Shown here piece by piece: positions 59,301 to 64,000 of a DNA stretch of 64,000 nucleotides. The stretch is from Lepidurus packardi (taxonomy: Eukaryota; Arthropoda; Branchiopoda; Notostraca; Triopsidae), in assembly GCA_023053545.1 (NCBI GenBank), contig JAKZAN010000001.1:11982024-12046023 (forward strand), given 5' to 3'. Position numbers and translations under genes: made by a program. The notes below the pieces were generated by a model. It was not told the DNA's origin, searched no databases, and saw only the letters and a list, made by a program, of their open reading frames with translations. Every line of letters begins with the position of its first letter. Within the stretch, counting starts at the first letter, position 1.

Positions 59301-62300
59301 GCGAGAGACCAATGCGAGATTAAACTGAATTATATCAGACTAAAATTCGATTCAATCCCAGAAAACAAGCTGAAATTCGCCAAATCTTTCACTTTTTCAG
59401 CAACTCTTGCAATGCACTACAATAAAAGAAATATACATATATGCAAAATCCAGGTTTTACCTGCGTAAGAGGAGTTTGGGATGACTTTTGCCCTCCATAC
59501 ACTTTTCAATCAACTCGGCCAAGAGCGTTTTCAAGATATCTGTGCCGTATTCCATCTTTCCTTGCAGCGTCACCATAATCAAAGAAGCCACATTGACCCT
59601 ACGAATTTTCCAAAGAAATTGTTAATGAAATTACACATTCTTCTCTTCTTTGTTACAAAGAATGCGAAAAATCCGTACAAATTGCTACTGAAAATAAACT
59701 TAAATCATTCTTAATTAACTTCACAGTCAATAATAAACACAGTCGCATGTTAGTTTTTGACAGAATCTAGTAGTCAAACATTATTCTAAAAACTCTGTAA
59801 ACTCTCCGTTTCTAATTTTGTTTCAACAGTCGTTCAGGTGTCTCGGCGGGTCTTACGGCGTTCGTTACTATGGTTATTCTTCACTTCTCACTTATGACGT
59901 CAGAAAGATCATAATTCTTGGAATTTCGTTCTTTCATAGCGTAACTGCTATTCCTCACACAACGAACACAAATGTATCACTATAAACCAGATTTTTACCT
60001 CAGAATTTGTTATTTTTAAGACAAAGTGGTTGTTTTTGCTAAAGTCTTATACGTTTTCAACAATGAAATGTAGAAAAAAGGACTGCCTACTATAACGAAT
60101 TGTGAATAACTCAATAGTTAGTACAAAAATATCGAGCTTACCTGTCTCGCATGTAGAAATAGCGATTGCTTTCCAAAGTGCGGATAAAAATGAGCAAGAA
60201 CGTCTTGTTCATGAGCAGCTGCCCAAACAATCTCAAGGCTTTCTCTTTACGCACCAATTCAGGTCGCTCCCATTGCAGCAAACCATGATCTTCCATGCTG
60301 GGAAACAAGATCTTCATGGCATAGGTCCGGTAGTCCAAGAAGGGAATGCCCCCGGAGGTCATATCGGACGTCAAGTCCGTCATTTCAGTCTGCAGCTCAG
60401 CGAAGGCTTCTTTGCATTCGGCGGCGACTTGTAACTCCAGCATATCCATGTGTTCTTGCATGCTTTTGAGTACGCGGGAGTTTTCGGTGGACTTGCGGCG
60501 GTACGCGATGAGAATCCCAATCACTACCAAGAGCAACCCCACGCCGCCCACGCTCACGCCAATGATGACCGACTTGGGCAGATGGCCGTCGCTCCCAGCC
60601 GGCGACGCATAGCTCAATTTGCCGATGGTGTAGTTTAAACGCTGGCCGACCACCACGACCACTTCGGGTAAGTCCCCATTGCGAGGATTGACCGGCGGAG
60701 GCTGTTCGGGTGGCGGTCGACACGTGAGTTGGTAGCGCGAAAGGGACGTCACGTTGCAAGACGTTGTTCCGATCCAGACTTGAACGTCCCGGTCTTGGCA
60801 GGCGCGGTCCAAGTGCTGGCCGTTGATGGTCAGGTAATCGCTCTTGTAGTACTTGACTTCCTCGTCAAATTTCTCATAAACAGGGTCTGGGTATAGTAGA
60901 AACGACGAAAATCCAGGCATTTGCGACAAATTCCGTACTGATTGAACGCTGTCCATGAGGAAGCCGTAGTCTAACTGCATCGGCTCGTCGCTGTTCGTAA
61001 ACAAGTTGGACAAAGCGACCGTTGGTGACCAACAATTCATATGCTGTGAATCCACCACATCGCAAGACTGAATCCAACAAAAAAAAAAAAAATCCGAAAT
61101 TATAAAAACTGCCTAAGAAACTCAAAGAATCAAATTATTGTAATGAAATTAATCCCAACTTTAAATATTAAATCCAAAATTTAAATATTAAAATTCAAAA
61201 TTTTAAATAAAAAAATCTTTAAAAATCTAAAAAATTGCATGAAAAAACTCACCCAAAGAATCTAATGATTGCAATGAAATTAGTTTTTTTTTTAAATGGA
61301 ATTCTAATAAGTAATGTCGACTGTAGAGGTTAATGTTCATAAACAATTAAACTAATAGAATTAGTAAAAATAGCCAATGAGTAGAAATCGACTAAGAAAT
61401 CTCAATCTAACTTAATTAGACTGATCATTAGAGAATGAATTCCTGAAAATAATATAAAAGTAATTAAAAAGGGCTTTACATAATTCATTAGACATATCAG
61501 AGCAAAATTTTTTAGTAAATTAGTTGATAAGTGAGTCAAAATAGTACAAGTGATTCAAAAGAGCCTTAATTACTACAATTTCATTAAATAATTAGTAAAA
61601 ATGCACATACGCTGGTGAACATTTCGCCGTCCTGCATCTTGACATACATCTGCGGGTCTTGGACGTGATCCAAGTGTTGGCCCATGACCGAGACCACAAT
61701 CCCGCCGGACGGAATTCCTTTAGGTACTTTCCCTTGACTAACGATCCCGGAATCAGCGTACTCGATGCTCGGGTCCTCTAAATACTGATAACTTTCCTTC
61801 GCGTAACTCCGCTCGCCCTTGTCAAAGGTCATCCGAAACGTGCCATTACAGAGGCGATTGGAAGCACTCGTTCTGCACTGCGCATGTGTCGAATTCGTCC
61901 TATTTGAAAAGAAACCAAAAAAAAACACATTAATAAACGCCAAATGAAAAAAATAAAAAACGAAGCAAACTTGATCTTCAAAAGGAAAAATGATAATAAA
62001 ATTGGCTTACATAACGATTTGACAGGAAAGACCATCAATGTACGCCGCAATATTGCTGCCCGCATTCATATGCGTGCCTCGGATGGTAAGTAAAGTCCCT
62101 CCAGAGCGCGGTCCACGTGTGGGAGAGACGTGCTCAATAACCGGGTCCACAAACGAATACGCTTCGTTGGATTCCCCCCGGAAATTGGCCACGCGGACGA
62201 TGACAGGTCCTCTTTTTAACTCATTCATGCCGGGACCGTCCACCGAGCACACAATCCTTCTTGTCCGCACATATAAAGCCTCGTAGGGTTGACACGGAAT

Positions 62301-63481
62301 GCCTGCGATGGTCACTCCGCTATAAATGTCACGGAAATCCTTCCCCAAGTTGACTCCTACATACATACAAACGAAAAAATCCCAAGCAAAATGTTATTTA
62401 CATCTACTTTCATCAACCCGTCTGTCAAGTCACATAAAAACTGCACCATTTTCTTCCTTTTCATTGCCGTTTTTTTTTTTGCTCTTAGGAAGACAAATGT
62501 GCTTTTAGGATAGTTCAAGGGTGAATTGATTTTTTATGAAAAAAAAAAATCTAGACGCAAATGATCCTCGCCGAGAGGTAAATACAGGCAGAACTGATTC
62601 CATGGACCAAAGCAATTGTGGAAATGCAAAGTGATTCTATACACTAAGTGATTCGAGGAAGAGATTCTTTAAAAAAAGGTGATTCTAGCTTGAAATGATT
62701 CTAAAATGTGATTCTAGTAGATACTTTTGTAAATATATCGGAAGAAAATACTAAAATTACAAAGGCAGTAGACCGAACAGAAATTTGATGTACAAGTGAT
62801 TCTACTACTACTAAAAAAAAATGTAAAAAATTGGTTTAAAAAATTGCGTTTTCTATACCAGTAATGGTTATGTTAGTGCCGCCTTCCCAGGGTCCCAACT
62901 TGGGTTCAAAATGCGTGATTTGGGGATTAGGACACGTCTGATTTCTATCCAACCACACAGCTGCTGCCGTATTGGCGCCTTTATCGCACTGCTCGCGTAC
63001 TTCGCAGCGATCTGCTCCTTGGCACCAGCCACAGCTGTACTTAACAGGCAACGCGAGACACAATCCGCAGTTATCAGCTTTGTCTCTGCATCTATAAATC
63101 AGCACTAAAGAAACAAAGTTCCCACGAAAAAAGAAACCATTCGTATTAAAAACGGCACATTAACAATTCCATTGCGCTTACACTAATAAAAAAAACGAGA
63201 AATCACAAATCTCTTGTGTAAAACAAATTAAGAAAAGGAAATTTATTTAACAGAAAATAAGAATTTTTACCATGAATATTGTCGGGGTTATCAAGCGGTT
63301 TGGAGCCGCCCCAAATGACGGCGAAAGCGGCTGTTGTGTTGGGAGATTTGGAAGCGTAAGAGAATTCCATATCGTCACAGTAAATCGTATCGCCTAGTAA
63401 TTGGGCGGGGACTCCATAGATCCGGCCTTCAATACTAAACTGACAGACGAATCGCGTTTGCACAATGAATTGCTACAGGGG

Positions 63482-63513
<32 letters not shown>

Positions 63514-63679
63514 GTCTTCTCAAATTTTAGGGATTTATAAAATTTACCGCTATATTATCCACTTTGACACGAATACTTCGCTTGATACCAGCCGGTACCA
63601 AAATTTCGGTGGTTCCCCCAGCAGTCGCATTGATCCGGGGACAAAACCCGGGTCCGCTTCTAATGCTTGGTCCAATTCG
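56324..63679 (-). CDS. PlexA: Plexin A, C-terminal part (5' part outside the window)
   Basis: Semaphorin receptor for axon guidance and cell motility. Exons in coding order: 63679-63548, 63472-63271, 63104-62859, 62356-62011, 61899-61611, 61067-60142, 59598-59461, 59045-58617, 58528-58243, 57797-57353, 56742-56597, 56503-56324; phases agree and give 1254 aa to the stop. The sema domain and first PSI must lie past 64000. Present are a PSI-like cysteine module ([21 protein letters not shown]), IPT/TIG domains ([31 protein letters not shown]), a transmembrane helix ([20 protein letters not shown]), a juxtamembrane coiled segment, and the split cytoplasmic GAP domain with its Rho-binding insert. 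The region [19 protein letters not shown] and the end [36 protein letters not shown] fit arthropod plexin A better than plexin B. Introns carry GATTC-rich repeats and an X-box/CRE pair. Confidence 0.93.
56810..57230. repeat. About 160-bp tandem repeat in plexin intron
   Basis: Two full units and part of a third recur at an offset of about 159-162 bp (for example GGAAAAACGAGTGAAA near 56909 and 57072; ATCCAAAATCACGAAA-type near 56958 and 57125; ACGACTTGAAATGATTC near 56821 and 56979). The period is close to a multiple of three, so a minus-strand frame of 134 codons stays open across it, encoding Phe/Leu-rich repeats. It lies in an intron and is most likely non-coding. Confidence 0.75.
59864..59902. 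promoter_or_regulatory. X-box-like site next to a CRE in plexin intron
   Basis: GTTACTATGGTTAT at 59864-59877 is, on the other strand, ATAACCATAGTAAC, one step from an RFX X-box. A perfect TGACGTCA follows at 59895-59902. A possible intronic enhancer or internal promoter. Confidence 0.3.
62560..62830. repeat. GTGATTCTA-rich low-complexity tract
   Basis: Within a plexin intron, the words GTGATTCTA or AGTGATTC recur about seven times in 270 bp. Similar GATTC-rich tracts occur at 47430-48290, 56760-57300 and 57830-58200. Confidence 0.6.
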
Positions 63680-63682
63680 CTA

Positions 63683-63713
<31 letters not shown>

Positions 63714-64000
63714 GAATCACATTAAATTCAATCACTCCCCATTTCACATTCCATTCAGCTAATCTCAAACGTTCTAGTCGAAGTTAAGTGTAACCAAAGA
63801 ACTAAATTACCATGGTTACCATATATATATTAAATAAAAAAATAATACGAAAAGTGGTATAACATTTTCAAATGTAAAATTTAAGGGAGATCAATGAAAC
63901 CGTTGTATTTTGGTTTCTTTAGGGTTCCTGGAAGGATAAAATTGTAAACTTAATGATCTAGAAAAAGACGTACAAGGCGAAAAACGAAAGACGATGGACT
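63680..64000. other. Plexin intron at the right edge
   Basis: Upstream of the last visible plexin exon. Long A runs occur at 63481-63508 and 63680-63708. GGTAACCATGGTAAT (minus strand, 63806-63820) is close to an X-box. No exon is seen before the window ends. Confidence 0.5.

Noticed and set aside
1-64000. CRISPR arrays, operons or other prokaryotic systems
   Set aside because: All real genes are split by spliceosomal introns; no regular repeat-spacer pattern was seen.

Overview
This is nuclear DNA from an animal, most likely an arthropod and possibly a non-insect pancrustacean. The genes are intron-rich with GT-AG splice sites, the non-coding DNA is AT-rich with long homopolymers, a nuclear-type tRNA-Lys gene sits in an intron, and there are short dispersed repeats and a decayed hAT transposon. 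The gene set (GDNF-receptor-like protein, CDC14 phosphatase, Drp1 dynamin, an A1CF/RBM47-type RNA-binding protein, proteasome assembly chaperone 2, aquaglyceroporin, a RapGAP-BTB protein, plexin A) is metazoan. The species cannot be fixed from the sequence alone. I built the exon models by hand: every internal junction was checked for GT/AG (one GC/AG) and for matching codon phase. Exon edges may still be off by a base or two.

Layout. 1-3144: flanking DNA with an inverted-repeat element and a CRE-type site cluster. 3145-17585 (+): a 15-exon GDNF-receptor-like gene, about 1175 aa. 17586-20673: no gene recognised. 20674-24143 (-): Cdc14, 9 exons, about 643 aa. 24911-28065 (-): Drp1, 12 exons, about 721 aa. 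28892-32884 (-): A1CF/RBM46/RBM47-family gene, 10 exons, about 615 aa, with tRNA-Lys(CTT) in intron 7. 33996-36361: hAT element with an exact 8-bp target duplication and a frameshifted transposase. 36908-38199 (-): PSMG2, 7 exons, 255 aa. 38683-38980: a near-perfect 125-bp inverted repeat. 39154-42222 (-): aquaglyceroporin, 6 exons, 288 aa, with one GC-AG intron. 42223-47205: intergenic, with repeats and a CRE plus X-box region. About 47206-54761 (+): a large protein joining an RRxS-rich N-terminal region, a half-LIM-like zinc motif, a RapGAP domain and a BTB-BACK module. 54762-56323: intergenic tandem duplication. 56324-63679 (-): the C-terminal part of plexin A; its sema domain lies beyond the right edge.

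The genes do not form one pathway. Plexin A and the RapGAP-BTB protein are convergent neighbours, and both bear on Ras/Rap-type GTPase signalling (plexins carry a RapGAP-active GAP domain), but a functional link is only an inference. The most unusual items are the RapGAP-BTB fusion with its long array of R-R-x-S/T motifs, the tRNA placed next to a splice donor, the 125-bp foldback, and several short dispersed repeat families.
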